Positions 19,845 to 30,061 of a stretch of 64,000 nt of DNA are shown one piece after another. Made by a program: the position numbers and the translations under genes. Position 1 is the stretch's first letter. Each line of letters opens with the position of its first letter. Source of the DNA: Burkholderia aenigmatica (lineage in GTDB: Bacteria; Pseudomonadota; Gammaproteobacteria; Burkholderiales; Burkholderiaceae). The notes under the pieces were generated by a model. That model saw only the letters and a program-made list of their open reading frames with translations, ran no database searches and was not told where the DNA came from. Location of the stretch: assembly GCF_902499175.1 (NCBI RefSeq), contig NZ_CABVQC010000046.1, positions 1-64,000 on the forward strand, given 5' to 3'.

Positions 19845-20300
19845 TTACAGGATTCCGATGATTTTCACTTCGAACGTGAGCGCTTGGCCCGCGAGCGGAT
19901 GATTGAAGTCGAACAGTGCCGAGGTCTCGCTGACTTCCTTCAGCACCCCCGCATAGCGGCCGCCGTCCGGCGCGTTGAACTCGATCAGTTCGCCCGGCGT
20001 GAAATCGTCGCCGACCATCCCGTTCTCGCGCAGCGTCGACAGCGTGACGCGCTGGAGCATGTCGGGATTGCGGGGACCGAACCCCTGTTCGGGCGTTAGC
20101 TGAAAAGTCGAGTGGTCGCCGACCCTGAGCCCGATCAGAATCTGTTCAAGCGACGGCGCCAGTTGCCCCGCGCCGAGCAGCAGCGTGGCCGGCTTGTCGG
20201 TGAAGGTGTTGACGATGTCGGCGCCGTCGGCCAGTGCCAGCCGGTAATGCAACGTGACGTGGGAACCGGGCTTCACTTCGGATAGATCGATGAGGCTCAT
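19845..20300 (-). CDS. fkpB: FKBP-type peptidyl-prolyl isomerase (FkpB/SlpA-like)
   Basis: This 151-residue cytoplasmic SlyD-family isomerase has an FKBP core ([28 protein letters not shown]) with an inserted chaperone flap (about residues 70-130). It lacks the histidine-rich metal tail of SlyD, which favours FkpB/SlpA. It is the first gene of the pair with ispH. The E. coli counterpart is in the lspA-fkpB-ispH cluster; here lspA is 14 kb away. Confidence 0.9.
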   Translation of the reverse strand: MSLIDLSEVKPGSHVTLHYRLALADGADIVNTFTDKPATLLLGAGQLAPSLEQILIGLRVGDHSTFQLTPEQGFGPRNPDMLQRVTLSTLRENGMVGDDFTPGELIEFNAPDGGRYAGVLKEVSETSALFDFNHPLAGQALTFEVKIIGIL

Positions 20301-20435
20301 GAATTACTCGTTCAGTCGGCGCCCGCTACGGCCGAAAGGCCCGGCGCAAAGCCAATATTGTAAGTCACCTGAGCGCGCAAGGCGGAAAGTGCGACGACGT
20401 CGCGCACACTGCCCGCCGCCAATGGAGTTTCAAGC

Positions 20436-21221
20436 ATGCTGTCACCCTGCCCAGCCCTGCCTTTGCCCCTGCCGCCCGTCGAATGCCGCGACACCGCCGA
20501 TCTGCCCGCCGCGCCACCCGGCCGCGCGCTGCCGATCCGCCGGCGCAAGCGCCGCCCGGGCAACTGGCGGCCCGAGCGGCCGCGCGAGCGACTGCTGGAG
20601 CGCGGGCCGGCCGCGCTGACCAACGACGAACTGATCGCACTGCTGCTCGGCACGGGCAAGCCCGGGCACGATGTATTCGCGACCGCCCGCGCACTGATCG
20701 CGCAGTTCAAGACGTTGCGCGGGCTGCTCGAGGCAACCGCCGACGATTTCGAGGCGCACCCCGGCATCGGCCCTGCGCGCTCCGCCCGGCTGGTTGCGGT
20801 CATCGAGATCGCGCGGCGCGTGCTGAAGGAGAAAGCGCACGAGAAGAAGCAGATCGATTCGCCCGGCGCGGTCGAGGATTATCTGCGGCTGAAGATCGGC
20901 GCGCGTCCGCACGAAGTGTTCGCCGCGGTCTTCCTCGACGCGCGCCACGGTCTGATCGAAACGGAGGAAATCACGCGCGGCTCGCTGACGCGCATGGCCG
21001 TCTACCCGCGCGAAATCGTGCGCCGCGCGATGGTGCACAACGCCGCGGCGCTGATCGTCGCGCACAACCATCCGTCGGGCGCGGTGCAGCCGAGCGCGGA
21101 AGATCGCCGCCTGACACGCGTGCTGCACGACGCGCTCGCGCTCGTCGACGTGAAGCTGCTCGATCACGTCGTCATCGGCACCAGCGATACTTTTTCGTTC
21201 GCAAGGGCCGGTTGGCTGTAG
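20436..21221 (+). CDS. radC: RadC-family JAB domain protein
   Basis: A 261-residue RadC protein. An N-terminal extension of about 35 proline/arginine-rich residues precedes a helix-hairpin-helix-like region ([26 protein letters not shown]) and a C-terminal JAMM metalloprotease-like domain with [20 protein letters not shown]-type ribosome pairing (GGAG, 9 nt before the ATG) supports the start. The family was named for DNA repair but its role is unproven. It is divergent from fkpB and precedes rpmB, a gene order common in proteobacteria. Confidence 0.93.
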   Translation: MLSPCPALPLPLPPVECRDTADLPAAPPGRALPIRRRKRRPGNWRPERPRERLLERGPAALTNDELIALLLGTGKPGHDVFATARALIAQFKTLRGLLEATADDFEAHPGIGPARSARLVAVIEIARRVLKEKAHEKKQIDSPGAVEDYLRLKIGARPHEVFAAVFLDARHGLIETEEITRGSLTRMAVYPREIVRRAMVHNAAALIVAHNHPSGAVQPSAEDRRLTRVLHDALALVDVKLLDHVVIGTSDTFSFARAGWL

Positions 21222-21275
21222 ACTGTGCGGTTGCGGCCCGCCCAACGGCGCCGCAACGGCGATGCGAAATTAGGT

Positions 21276-21305
21276 TTGATTTTTCTGAACTTTTTCTGCT
21301 AGAAT
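21276..21305 (+). promoter_or_regulatory. Predicted sigma-70 promoter of rpmB-rpmG
   Basis: TTGATT (21276-21281) and TAGAAT (21300-21305) are separated by 18 bp, followed by the expected GC-rich discriminator. Transcription would start near 21312, leaving a leader of about 145 nt before rpmB. Confidence 0.6.
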
Positions 21306-21458
21306 CGCCGTCTGTCTTTTTTCCAACCAGTTCTAGCCATCGAAGGGCCTTGTCTGTAAGGGCTTCGGCGTTCTGAGTGCAGCCATGGATCACGTGGCGG
21401 TGCGATGGAACCTTCATCGGCGATCGAACCCCGAATTTAGCGTATTAGGAGTGCTCTC

Positions 21459-21692
21459 ATGGCACGCGTATGCCAAGTAACTGGGAAAGCGCCGATGAGC
21501 GGCAACAACGTTTCCCACGCCAACAACAAGACCAAGCGTCGTTTCCTGCCGAACCTGCAAAACCGCCGGTTCTGGGTAGAGAGCGAAAACCGCTGGGTGC
21601 GCCTGCGCGTCTCGAACGCCGGCCTGCGCCTGATCGACAAGAACGGCATCGATTCCGTGCTCGCTGACCTGCGCGCACGCGGCGAAGCCTAA
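21459..21692 (+). CDS. rpmB: Ribosomal protein bL28
   Basis: This 77-residue protein begins [20 protein letters not shown], the bL28 signature, and continues [20 protein letters not shown]. Length is normal. It is part of the large ribosomal subunit. Only one cysteine occurs in the first motif and none of the four zinc cysteines of C+ paralogues, so it is the zinc-independent form. rpmG follows after 17 bp. Confidence 0.97.
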
Positions 21693-21709
21693 GCCCAAGG
21701 AGCACAATC

Positions 21710-21877
21710 ATGGCAAAAGGCGCACGCGACAAGATCAAGCTCGAGTCGACCGCTGGTACGGGTCACTTCTACACGACCACGAAGAACAAGCGCAACATGC
21801 CGGAAAAGATGGCGATCAAGAAGTTCGATCCCGTCGTCCGCAAGCACGTTGAGTACAAAGAAACCAAGATCAAGTAA
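21710..21877 (+). CDS. rpmG: Ribosomal protein bL33
   Basis: A 55-residue protein starting [20 protein letters not shown] and ending EYKETKIK, a typical bL33 of the 50S subunit. AAGGAG lies 7 bases before the start. It lacks the CxxC pairs of zinc-binding L33, in line with the zinc-free rpmB beside it. It is co-transcribed with rpmB, with a terminator 32 bp after the stop. Confidence 0.97.
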   Translation: MAKGARDKIKLESTAGTGHFYTTTKNKRNMPEKMAIKKFDPVVRKHVEYKETKIK

Positions 21878-21908
21878 TCTCCGGTTTCTGCCAGCCTGAC
21901 GGCGACCG

Positions 21909-21934
21909 AAAAGCCCCGCACCTGCGGGGCTTTT
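21909..21934 (+). terminator. Terminator of rpmB-rpmG
   Basis: Stem AAAAGCCCCGC / GCGGGGCTTTT with a 4-nt loop, followed by further T. Confidence 0.92.
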
Positions 21935-22037
21935 TGTTTTGCGCGCACGCTCTGGCGCGACGCGGTATGCTCTCCTCTTTCCGCGGCCACGGCCGCCGGA
22001 ATGCACAAGATCAAAAGCGTAACGATGGAGATGCAGC

Positions 22038-23624
22038 ATGAAATTCGACGTGGCGATCGTCGGCAGCGGCCTGGCAGGGCTGTCGGTCGCACTCAATCTG
22101 GCCAGCACGCGACGTGTCGCGCTGATCGCGAAGCGGTCGATGATGGAGGGCGCGAGCGATAACGCGCAAGGCGGCATCGCGGCTGTCCTCGATTCGGCGG
22201 ACAGCATCGAGAACCACGTCGACGACACGCTGGTCGCCGGCGGCGGCCTGTGCGACGAAGGCGCGACGCGCTACATCGTCGAGCACGGCCGCGAAGCGAT
22301 CGAATGGCTGATCTCGCAGGGCGTGCCGTTCACGAAGGACGATGCAGCCGAACTCGGTTTCCACCTGACGCGCGAAGGCGGCCACAGTCACCGCCGCATT
22401 ATCCACGCGGCCGACGCGACCGGCCATGCCGTGCTCGCGACATTGTCCGACCGCGCGCGCCAGCATCCGAACATCACCTTCTTCGAAAACCACCACGCGA
22501 TCGACCTGATCACGTCGGACCGGCTCGGCCTGCCCGGCCGCCGCTGTCACGGCCTGTATGTGCTCGACGTCGACAACGACCGCACGATCACGATCGAAGC
22601 GCCGCATACGGTGCTCGCAACGGGTGGCGCCGGCAAGGTCTACCTGTACACGACAAACCCCGACACCGCGACCGGCGACGGCATCGCGATGGCATGGCGT
22701 GCGGGTTGCCGCGTGTCGAACATGGAATTCATCCAGTTCCACCCGACCTGCCTGTTCCATCCGTATGCGAAGTCGTTCCTGATTTCGGAAGCCGTGCGCG
22801 GCGAAGGCGGCCTGTTGAAGCTGCCCGACGGCACACGCTTCATGCCCGCACACGATCCGCGCGCCGAGCTTGCGCCGCGCGACATCGTCGCGCGCGCGAT
22901 CGACTTCGAGATCAAGAAGCGCGGCATCGATTGCGTGTATCTCGACATCAGCCACCAGCCGGAAGCGTTCCTGCGCGAACACTTCCCGACAATCCACGCG
23001 CGCTGCCTCGAATTCGGCATCGACATCGCAAAAGAGCCGATTCCCGTCGTGCCGGCCGCGCACTACACGTGCGGCGGCGTCGTCACCGACCTCGCCGGGC
23101 GCACCGATCTCACCGGCCTGTATGCGGTCGGCGAAACGTCGTACACGGGGCTCCACGGCGCGAACCGGCTCGCGAGCAACTCACTGCTCGAATGTCTCGT
23201 GATCGGCCGCGCGGCGGCCGAGGCGATCGAAGCGGCCGGCTTCGACGCCGAAACGCCGGCCACGCTGCCCGCGTGGGACGAAAGCCGCGTATCGGATGCG
23301 GACGAGGAAGTCGTCGTGGCACACAACTGGGACGAGCTGCGCCGCCTGATGTGGAACTACGTCGGCATCGTGCGCACCGACAAGCGCCTCGAACGCGCGA
23401 AGCACCGGTTGTCGCTGCTGCGCGACGAGATCCAGGAGTACTACGCGAACTTCCGCGTGACGCGCGACCTGCTCGAACTGCGCAACCTCGTCGACGTGGC
23501 GACCCTGATCGTGAAGAGCGCGCACTCGCGCCGCGAAAGCCGCGGGCTGCACTACAGCCGCGACTGGCCGAACACGCTGCCGAAGGCACTGCCGAGCGTG
23601 CTTACGCCGCGCGCGCGTCGCTGA
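22038..23624 (+). CDS. nadB: L-aspartate oxidase
   Basis: A 528-residue flavoprotein of the succinate dehydrogenase/fumarate reductase family. The FAD motif GSGLAG is at residues 9-14, with [25 protein letters not shown] and the active-site region [20 protein letters not shown]. It oxidises L-aspartate to iminoaspartate, the first step of de novo NAD synthesis, and NadA then condenses the product. It has its own promoter region after the rpmG terminator and converges with nadA-nadC, sharing a terminator. Confidence 0.96.
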   Translation: MKFDVAIVGSGLAGLSVALNLASTRRVALIAKRSMMEGASDNAQGGIAAVLDSADSIENHVDDTLVAGGGLCDEGATRYIVEHGREAIEWLISQGVPFTKDDAAELGFHLTREGGHSHRRIIHAADATGHAVLATLSDRARQHPNITFFENHHAIDLITSDRLGLPGRRCHGLYVLDVDNDRTITIEAPHTVLATGGAGKVYLYTTNPDTATGDGIAMAWRAGCRVSNMEFIQFHPTCLFHPYAKSFLISEAVRGEGGLLKLPDGTRFMPAHDPRAELAPRDIVARAIDFEIKKRGIDCVYLDISHQPEAFLREHFPTIHARCLEFGIDIAKEPIPVVPAAHYTCGGVVTDLAGRTDLTGLYAVGETSYTGLHGANRLASNSLLECLVIGRAAAEAIEAAGFDAETPATLPAWDESRVSDADEEVVVAHNWDELRRLMWNYVGIVRTDKRLERAKHRLSLLRDEIQEYYANFRVTRDLLELRNLVDVATLIVKSAHSRRESRGLHYSRDWPNTLPKALPSVLTPRARR

Positions 23625-23659
23625 GCGGCCCTCCCCGGCTGCAGCCGGGGGTGCACAAG

Positions 23660-23697
23660 AAAAAAGCCGTTGGCGTTTGCGCGCCAACGGCTTTTTT
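23660..23697. terminator. Bidirectional terminator between nadB and nadC
   Basis: A 16-bp stem (AAAAAAGCCGTTGGCG / CGCCAACGGCTTTTTT) with a 6-nt loop ends in T on both strands. Confidence 0.95.
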
Positions 23698-23718
23698 GTC
23701 TGACTGGACGAGGTTCGG

Positions 23719-24600
23719 TCAGTCGACGATCCGCATCGAATAGTCGGTCGCGCGCACGTCCTTCGTCAGCGCGCCGATCGAGATGCGATCGACGCCCGTT
23801 TCCGCGAACGCGCGCACTGTGTCGAAATTGACGCCGCCGGACACTTCGAGCACGGCCTTGCCGTTCGCCACGCGCACCGCTTCGCGCATCATGTCGAGCG
23901 TGAAGTTGTCGAGCAGCACCGACTGCGCGCGATGCGCGAGCGCCGTGTCGAGCTGCGCGAGCGTCTCGACTTCGACCTGCACGGGCACGCCCGACTCCAG
24001 CGCGAACGCCGCATCGAGCGCTTCGCCGACACCACCTGCCGCCGCAATGTGGTTCTCCTTGATCAGGATGCCGTCGTACAGCGCGAGACGCTGGTTCTCG
24101 CCACCGCCGACGCGTACCGCATACTTCTGCGCGAGCCGCAGGCCCGGCAGCGTCTTGCGCGTATCGAGGATCTTCGTGCGCGTGCCTTCGACGCGATCGA
24201 CGTAGCGGCGCGTCGCGGTCGCGACGCCCGACAGCAACTGCAGGAAATTCAGCCCGTTGCGCTCGGCCGTCAGCAGCGCGCGCGCCGGCCCGTCGAGTTC
24301 GCAGACGGTCGAATCGGGCGTCATGCGGTCACCTTCGCGATAGCGCCATTGCACGGTGATCGACGGATCGATCCGCGCGATCACGGCCTCGAACCACGGC
24401 ACACCGCACAGCACGGCTTCCTCGCGCACGATGATGCGTGCACGGCGACGCCCGCCGGCCGGCACGAGCCGCCCGGTCTGGTCGCCGGTACCGACGTCTT
24501 CCGCGATCGCATCGGTCACGTTGCGCGCGATCGCATCGTCGAATGCCGCGCCGTATTGCTCGCGGACGATGTCGAACAGCGGGGATACAGCCTGACTCAT
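23719..24600 (-). CDS. nadC: Nicotinate-nucleotide pyrophosphorylase (carboxylating)
   Basis: A 293-residue quinolinate phosphoribosyltransferase. Conserved segments include [52 protein letters not shown] and [18 protein letters not shown]. It converts quinolinate and PRPP to nicotinate mononucleotide. Its start overlaps the nadA stop by four bases (ATGA), so translation is coupled. Confidence 0.96.
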   Translation of the reverse strand: MSQAVSPLFDIVREQYGAAFDDAIARNVTDAIAEDVGTGDQTGRLVPAGGRRRARIIVREEAVLCGVPWFEAVIARIDPSITVQWRYREGDRMTPDSTVCELDGPARALLTAERNGLNFLQLLSGVATATRRYVDRVEGTRTKILDTRKTLPGLRLAQKYAVRVGGGENQRLALYDGILIKENHIAAAGGVGEALDAAFALESGVPVQVEVETLAQLDTALAHRAQSVLLDNFTLDMMREAVRVANGKAVLEVSGGVNFDTVRAFAETGVDRISIGALTKDVRATDYSMRIVD

Positions 24601-25733
24601 GCAGCCCCCACGTTCGCAAACAGTTGCTGGTCGTGCTGCAGATCGCCGCTCGCCTGCACGCGCTTCTTGTGCGCCGCTGCGAAGTCGAGCATCCGGTCGA
24701 TCGGCAGGCGTGCGCGCTCACCGATCGCGGGATCGACGAAGATCTCGTTGTGGCCGCGTTCGAGCACGTCGGCGAGGTTCGCGAGGCCGTTCATCGCCAT
24801 CCACGGGCAGTGCGCGCAGCTCTTGCAAGTTGCGCTATTACCGGCCGTCGGCGCCGCGATGAAGGTCTTGCCGGGCGCGGCCAGCTGCATCTTGTGCAGG
24901 ATGCCGAGATCGGTCGCGACGATGAAGTGTGTTGCGTCGAGCTTGACGGCCGCGTCGATCAGTTGCGTGGTCGACCCGACCACATCGGCCTGCGCGACGA
25001 CGTTTTCCGGCGATTCGGGGTGGACGAGTACCTTCGCGTCCGGATACTCGGCGCGCAGCAGGTCGAGTTCGATACCCTTGAACTCGTCGTGAACGAGGCA
25101 CGAGCCTTGCCACAGCAGCATGTCCGCGCCAGTTTTCTTCTGGATGTAGCTGCCGAGATGGCGATCCGGCGCCCAGATGATCTTCTCGCCGCGTGCGTGC
25201 AGGTCGGCCACGATCTCGAGGCCGATCGACGACGTGACCATCCAGTCCGCGCGCGCCTTCACGGCCGCACTGGTATTCGCGTAGACGACGACGGTGCGGT
25301 CGGGATGCGCGTCGCAGAATGCCGAGAATTCGTCGACCGGGCAGCCGAGATCGAGCGAGCAGGTCGCGTCGAGGTCGGGCATCAGGATCCGCTTGTTCGG
25401 GCTCAGGATCTTCGCGGTTTCGCCCATGAAGCGCACGCCGGCGACGACCAGCGTCTGCGCGTCGTGATCGCGGCCGAAGCGGGCCATTTCGAGTGAATCG
25501 GCGACGCAACCGCCGGTTTCGTCGGCGAGTTCCTGCAACTCGGCATCGACGTAGTAATGCGCGACCAGCACGGCCCTTTCACGCACGAGCAATGCCTTGA
25601 TGCGCTCCTTCAGCGCGACCCGCTCTTCGGCGGACGGTGCGTCGGGCACTTTGGCCCACGCCTGTCCCACGCCGCACACGGTCCCGGCTGCAACGGGCCG
25701 ATCGTATTCGACGGGTTTGATCGTCGACTGCAT
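24597..25733 (-). CDS. nadA: Quinolinate synthase A
   Basis: A 378-residue protein from the ATG at 25731-25733, which is 8 nt beyond AGGAG. Another ATG two codons earlier sits only 2 nt from the same site, so I prefer the inner one. Three iron-sulfur ligands are plausible from [21 protein letters not shown] and [15 protein letters not shown]. It condenses iminoaspartate with dihydroxyacetone phosphate to quinolinate. It leads the nadA-nadC operon and sits behind two structured palindromes. Confidence 0.95.
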   Translation of the reverse strand: MQSTIKPVEYDRPVAAGTVCGVGQAWAKVPDAPSAEERVALKERIKALLVRERAVLVAHYYVDAELQELADETGGCVADSLEMARFGRDHDAQTLVVAGVRFMGETAKILSPNKRILMPDLDATCSLDLGCPVDEFSAFCDAHPDRTVVVYANTSAAVKARADWMVTSSIGLEIVADLHARGEKIIWAPDRHLGSYIQKKTGADMLLWQGSCLVHDEFKGIELDLLRAEYPDAKVLVHPESPENVVAQADVVGSTTQLIDAAVKLDATHFIVATDLGILHKMQLAAPGKTFIAAPTAGNSATCKSCAHCPWMAMNGLANLADVLERGHNEIFVDPAIGERARLPIDRMLDFAAAHKKRVQASGDLQHDQQLFANVGAA

Positions 25734-25749
25734 CTCCATATCTCCTGTC

Positions 25750-25831
25750 GGTGGGAGTTAGTGCTTTAGCACTTACTCCCACCCCATGCTTCGCGGTCGA
25801 TCGGAATTAGCGCTTCAACACTTACTCCGAT
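25750..25831 (-). repeat. Two tandem near-palindromes before nadA
   Basis: The first copy (25750-25783) is GGTGGGAGTTAGTGCT, TT, AGCACTTACTCCCACC: a 16-bp inverted repeat with one mismatch. The second (25800-25831) is ATCGGAATTAGCGCT, TC, AACACTTACTCCGAT. Both share the core TTAGYGCTTY-A-R-CACTTACTCC, but the outer stems differ in a pairing-preserving way (GGTGGGAG with CTCCCACC; ATCGGA with TCCGAT). They lie 17 bp beyond the nadA start, probably in its 5' leader. Function is unknown; they could be RNA hairpins or DNA operators, or members of a dispersed repeat family. Confidence 0.7.
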
Positions 25832-25932
25832 CCCATCCCCTGCGTTCGCCCCGGAACAACGCTTCCACGCTGCCCCAAGCCTCATACGAATCCGGCCCTG
25901 CCGATCACCGTTCAAAAACCGGCGGACCAAAT

Positions 25933-25959
25933 AAAAAACCCCGCCAACGCGGGGTTTTT
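25933..25959. terminator. Bidirectional terminator after the desaturase gene
   Basis: Stem AAAAACCCCGC / GCGGGGTTTTT with loop CAAC. On the minus strand it ends the desaturase transcript, 30 bp past its stop. Confidence 0.9.
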
Positions 25960-25988
25960 GACGTCCTTAGATTCTAATCGATTTCGAA

Positions 25989-27182
25989 TCAGGCGTAGCG
26001 GCGCAGGCGCGTCGCGAATTCCTGCAGCGCCTTGATGCCGCTTTGTTCTGCGCGATGGCACCAATCCTGCAATTGCGCGAGCAGCTGTTCGCGCGATGCG
26101 GTCGAGCGATCCCAGATCGCGGCGAGATCCTGGCGCAGCTGGAAGTACGTTTGCAGCTTCTGGCTGTTCGCGAAGATTTCCGGCAGCAGCTTCTTCTGCG
26201 GCTCGTCGAGGCCGTCGGCATCCTTGTGGAACCACTTGCGCGCGCCGCGCATCATCTGGTACTTCTCGCCGCCGATTTCCTTCAGGTGCGCGAGCTCCTG
26301 ACGGTACGCACGCTTCACGGCCTTGCCGTAGCGCGCCATCACTTCGTAGCGGTTCGACAGCACGGCCTGCAGCGTTTCCTGGTCGAGCACCGTCTTCGGC
26401 TTGTTCAGGCGCGGCGTCGGCGCAACCTTCTTCACCTTCGCGAGACCGAACGCCGACATGATGCGGATGTACATCCAGCCGATGTCGAACTCGTACCACT
26501 TGTTCGACAGCTTCGCCGACGTCGCGAACGTGTGGTGGTTGTTGTGCAGTTCTTCGCCGCCGATCACGATGCCCCACGGGAACAGGTTCGTGCTCGCGTC
26601 GGCCGAGTTGAAGTTGCGATAACCCCAGAAGTGACCGAAGCCGTTGACGACGCCAGCCGCCCAGAACGGAATCCAGACCATCTGCACGGCCCACACGGTC
26701 AGGCCGATCACGCCGAACAGCGCGACGTCGATCACCATCATCAGGCTGATGCCGAGAATCGGGTACTTCGAATAGACATTGCGCTCGACCCAGTCGTTCG
26801 GCGTGCCGTGGCCGAACTTGCGCATCGTCTCTTCATTCTTCGCTTCCGCGCGATACAGCTCGGCGCCCTCAAGGAACACCTTCCAGATGCCGCGCGTCTG
26901 CGGGCTGTGCGGATCTTCCTCGGTCTCGCACTTCGCATGGTGCTTGCGGTGAATCGCGGCCCACTGGCCGGTCAGCATGCCGGTCGTCATCCACAGCCAG
27001 AGGCGGAAGAAGTGGCTCGCGATCGGATGCAGCTCAAGCGCGCGGTGCGCCTGGCAACGGTGCAGGTAGACCGTCACGCCGATGATCGTGACGTGCGTGA
27101 CGGCGAGCGCGAACAGCGCGACCTGCCACCACGAAAAATGCAGGAGCCCGTGGGAAAGAAAATCGAGCAGGGAATTCAACAA
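25989..27182 (-). CDS. Acyl-CoA/acyl-lipid desaturase (delta-9 type)
   Basis: A 397-residue integral-membrane di-iron desaturase. The histidine boxes are HRCQAHR (from residue 41), HRKHH (78-82) and HNNHH (213-217), with an extra His184 in GFGHFWGYRNF. Four membrane helices are expected around the boxes. A cytoplasmic C-terminal extension of about 120 residues follows. It likely makes unsaturated fatty acids by oxygen-dependent desaturation, which would tune membrane fluidity. The redox partner is not in the window. It is a single-gene transcript. Confidence 0.92.
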   Translation of the reverse strand: MLNSLLDFLSHGLLHFSWWQVALFALAVTHVTIIGVTVYLHRCQAHRALELHPIASHFFRLWLWMTTGMLTGQWAAIHRKHHAKCETEEDPHSPQTRGIWKVFLEGAELYRAEAKNEETMRKFGHGTPNDWVERNVYSKYPILGISLMMVIDVALFGVIGLTVWAVQMVWIPFWAAGVVNGFGHFWGYRNFNSADASTNLFPWGIVIGGEELHNNHHTFATSAKLSNKWYEFDIGWMYIRIMSAFGLAKVKKVAPTPRLNKPKTVLDQETLQAVLSNRYEVMARYGKAVKRAYRQELAHLKEIGGEKYQMMRGARKWFHKDADGLDEPQKKLLPEIFANSQKLQTYFQLRQDLAAIWDRSTASREQLLAQLQDWCHRAEQSGIKALQEFATRLRRYA

Positions 27183-27403
27183 GGCAGTTACCTGTGATGA
27201 GAGCGACGCCGGCCCGCGCCAAGCGTCAGAAAAATGAAAGCATACCGCGTGTAGACCAGAATTTTACTTCAACCGTTCCAAGTCTTTGTAAAAAATGAAC
27301 ATTTTCTTGCCCTGACGCAACAAGCGCAGTCCATGGGCGGACTTGGAAAGGCCCGCGATCCGGTTCCGACCGCAGGGTCGATACGATTGACGGCCAGCGT
27401 GCG

Positions 27404-28777
27404 CTACGCAGCCGGTGCGCGCCCGTCCACCGCGCCGTTGCCGGGCGCCGGATCGAGCCCGGCCGCGGCAGGAAAACCGTCAGGCAACCCGACGACACGC
27501 ACTTCGCGCTGCGGGAACGGAATCGAAATCCCGTGCTCGCTGAACAGGCGCCAGATGTTGCGGTTCACGCTCGAACGCACACCGGACGTGCCTTTCGCCG
27601 AATCTTCGATCCAGAAACCGAGCTCCAGGTCGATCCCGTCCGCCCCGAAACTCACCAGATACGGGGTCGGAGCGGGCTCCGCCAGCACGCGCGGCACGCC
27701 CTTCGCAGCATCGGCGAGCAGCGTGAGCGCATGCTCGACGTCGCTCGTGTACGCGACCTGCACCGCGACCTTCGCGTAGCCGCGCGTCAGGTACGACGAC
27801 TGGTTCTGCACGACGTCGGTGATCAGCTTCTCGTTCGGGATCAGCGTCTCGTTGCCGTCGAGGCCGCGCACGACCGTATAGCGCGTGCGGATCTGCGTGA
27901 CGATGCCCTGCAGCCCGCCGACGCTGATCGCGTCGCCGAGCCGCAGCGAGCGGTCGAGCAGGATGATGAAGCCCGACACGTAGTTGCTGGCGATCTTCTG
28001 CAGCCCGAAGCCGAGGCCGACACCCACCGCGCCGCCGAATACGCCGAGCACCGTCACGTCGATGCCGACCAGCGACAGCCCGATCAGGATCGCCGCGAAC
28101 ACGAGCAACGCGCGGCCGACCCGCGACAGCACGACCTTCAGGTTCGCATCGAGCGTGCTCGCGCGCGTGAGGCGATCCTCGAGCACCGAACCGAGCCACA
28201 TCGCGACCATCAGCGTCACGCAGACCCACAGCGCGCCCGAGATCACCGACAGCAGCGTGAGATGCGCATTGGCGACACGGAACTGCACGCTGTCGAGCCA
28301 GCCAAGCACGTCGCGCTGGATGCCGAGCACGGTCAGCACCATCGCGGCCCACACGACGGTCGACACGATCTTCTCGACGATCGACAGCCACGCATGCGTG
28401 TGGCCGTCGCGCGCGAACACGCGCCGCGCGAAGAAGAACAGCACGTAGATCGACCCGATGCCGAACAGCGGCACGAGCGCGAGCGACAGCAGCGACGTCG
28501 ACATGAACGGGTCGAACGCGAGCTGCGCGGCGCCGACGAACACGCTGCCGAACAGCGGGAACAACGCGCGCTTCAGGCTATGCGCGCCCGCGCCGGGCGC
28601 GCGGCCAGCCGCGCGGCGACGCGCATCGATGCGGCCGTGCACGAAGCGCGCGGTCACCCATGCGAAGCACAGCGCGCCGACGAGAATCGCCGCCTGCCAG
28701 ATCATCACCGGCTGGTGGAAGTCACGAATGACCGACGCCAGCCGGTGCGACAGCAGGCGGCTCTGCAGATTTTCCAT
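27404..28777 (-). CDS. MscS-family mechanosensitive channel
   Basis: A 457-residue membrane protein with about five N-terminal helices before the MscS core. The pore helix and beta domain are unmistakable: GGAVGVGLGFGLQKIASNYV, then SGFIILLDRSLRLGDAISVG at about 255-295. It is longer than E. coli MscS (286) and resembles the YbdG/YnaI class. It would release solutes when membrane tension rises. It precedes an rRNA methyltransferase gene on the same strand with 18 bp between, so it may be read from the purN side. Confidence 0.92.
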   Translation of the reverse strand: MENLQSRLLSHRLASVIRDFHQPVMIWQAAILVGALCFAWVTARFVHGRIDARRRAAGRAPGAGAHSLKRALFPLFGSVFVGAAQLAFDPFMSTSLLSLALVPLFGIGSIYVLFFFARRVFARDGHTHAWLSIVEKIVSTVVWAAMVLTVLGIQRDVLGWLDSVQFRVANAHLTLLSVISGALWVCVTLMVAMWLGSVLEDRLTRASTLDANLKVVLSRVGRALLVFAAILIGLSLVGIDVTVLGVFGGAVGVGLGFGLQKIASNYVSGFIILLDRSLRLGDAISVGGLQGIVTQIRTRYTVVRGLDGNETLIPNEKLITDVVQNQSSYLTRGYAKVAVQVAYTSDVEHALTLLADAAKGVPRVLAEPAPTPYLVSFGADGIDLELGFWIEDSAKGTSGVRSSVNRNIWRLFSEHGISIPFPQREVRVVGLPDGFPAAAGLDPAPGNGAVDGRAPAA

Positions 28778-28795
28778 CGTCCGTCCGGGCAGTCG

Positions 28796-30061
28796 TTACT
28801 GCGCGGCGCGCCGTTCGAGCACCGCGGCGAAGAAGCCGTCGGTCGCGTGACGATGCGGCCACAGCGACAGGTAGTCGCCCGTCTCCAGCTCGATGCGCTG
28901 GTCGGCCAGCACCTGCTGCGCCGGCACCAGCACGAAATCGGGATGATCGGCCAGGAACTGTTCGACGATGCGTTCGTTCTCGGCGTCGAGCACGCTGCAG
29001 GTCGCGTAGACGAGCCGGCCGCCCTTCTTCACGAGACGCGCGGCGCTCGCGAGGATCGACGCCTGCTTCGGCGTCAGCTCGTCGATCGCCGAGCGCGTCT
29101 GGCGCCACTTCAGGTCCGGGTTGCGGCGCAGCGTGCCGAGGCCGCTGCACGGTGCATCGACCAGCACGCGGTCGATCTTGCCGGCGAGCCGCTTGATCTT
29201 CGCGTCGTGCTCACTGTCGATCAGCACGGGGTTCACGTTCGACAGCCCGCTGCGCGCGAGGCGCGGCTTCAGCTTCGCCAGGCGCTTTTCCGACACGTCG
29301 AACGCATAGAGACGCCCGGTCGAGCGCATCATCGCGCCCAGCGCGAGCGTCTTGCCGCCCGCACCCGCGCAGAAATCGACAACCATCTCGCCGCGGCGCG
29401 GCGCGACCAGCGAGCACAGCAACTGGCTGCCTTCGTCCTGCACCTCGATCGCGCCTTCCTCGAACAGCCTCAGGCGCGTCAGCGCCGGCTTGCCGACCAC
29501 GCGCACGCCGAACGGTGAAAACGGCGTCGCGCCCGCATCGATGCCTTCCGCGCGCAACCCGTCGATTACCTGATCACGGCTGGCCTTCTGCGCGTTGGCA
29601 CGCAGGTCGAGCGGCGCCGGGTAGTTCAGCGCGGCGGCGAGCTGTGCAAGCTCCTCGCCATCGAAACGGGCCGACAGTGCCTGGTGGATCCAGTCGGGCA
29701 GGTTCGAGCGAATGCGCACCGGCAGGCTCGCCGGATCGATCTTCGACACGTGCTCGAGCCATGCGGACTCGGTGTCGGACAGGAACGGCCTCAGCGCATT
29801 GCGGCCGACCGTCTGCATCAGGCCGAGCAGCGTGAGGCGCCGCGCGGGCGTACCCGTGCCGCTCTCGGCGAGATGCGAAAACTCCATCTTCCGGCGCAGC
29901 ACCGCGAACACTGCTTCGGCGATCACGCCGCGCTCGGCATGCCCGAGCTTCGGGTGCGCGCGGAAGAACCGGCTCGTCGTCGCGTCGGCGGGGCCGGCGA
30001 ACTTCAGCACCTCGGCCAGCAAAGTTTCGGTCTGGCCAATCAGGAATCCGTGCAGCTTCAT
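28796..30061 (-). CDS. RsmB/NOP-family RNA (cytosine-5) methyltransferase
   Basis: A 421-residue SAM-dependent m5C methyltransferase. The SAM-binding segment is VVDFCAGAGGKTLALGA, and the two catalytic cysteines are in DAPCSGLGTLRRNPD and YATCSVLDAENE. The N-terminal region (about 1-160) does not show the clear NusB-like fold of RsmB, and RsmB proper normally lies elsewhere in Burkholderia, so I do not assign a symbol. Its start overlaps the purN stop by 4 bp. Confidence 0.9.
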   Translation of the reverse strand: MKLHGFLIGQTETLLAEVLKFAGPADATTSRFFRAHPKLGHAERGVIAEAVFAVLRRKMEFSHLAESGTGTPARRLTLLGLMQTVGRNALRPFLSDTESAWLEHVSKIDPASLPVRIRSNLPDWIHQALSARFDGEELAQLAAALNYPAPLDLRANAQKASRDQVIDGLRAEGIDAGATPFSPFGVRVVGKPALTRLRLFEEGAIEVQDEGSQLLCSLVAPRRGEMVVDFCAGAGGKTLALGAMMRSTGRLYAFDVSEKRLAKLKPRLARSGLSNVNPVLIDSEHDAKIKRLAGKIDRVLVDAPCSGLGTLRRNPDLKWRQTRSAIDELTPKQASILASAARLVKKGGRLVYATCSVLDAENERIVEQFLADHPDFVLVPAQQVLADQRIELETGDYLSLWPHRHATDGFFAAVLERRAAQ

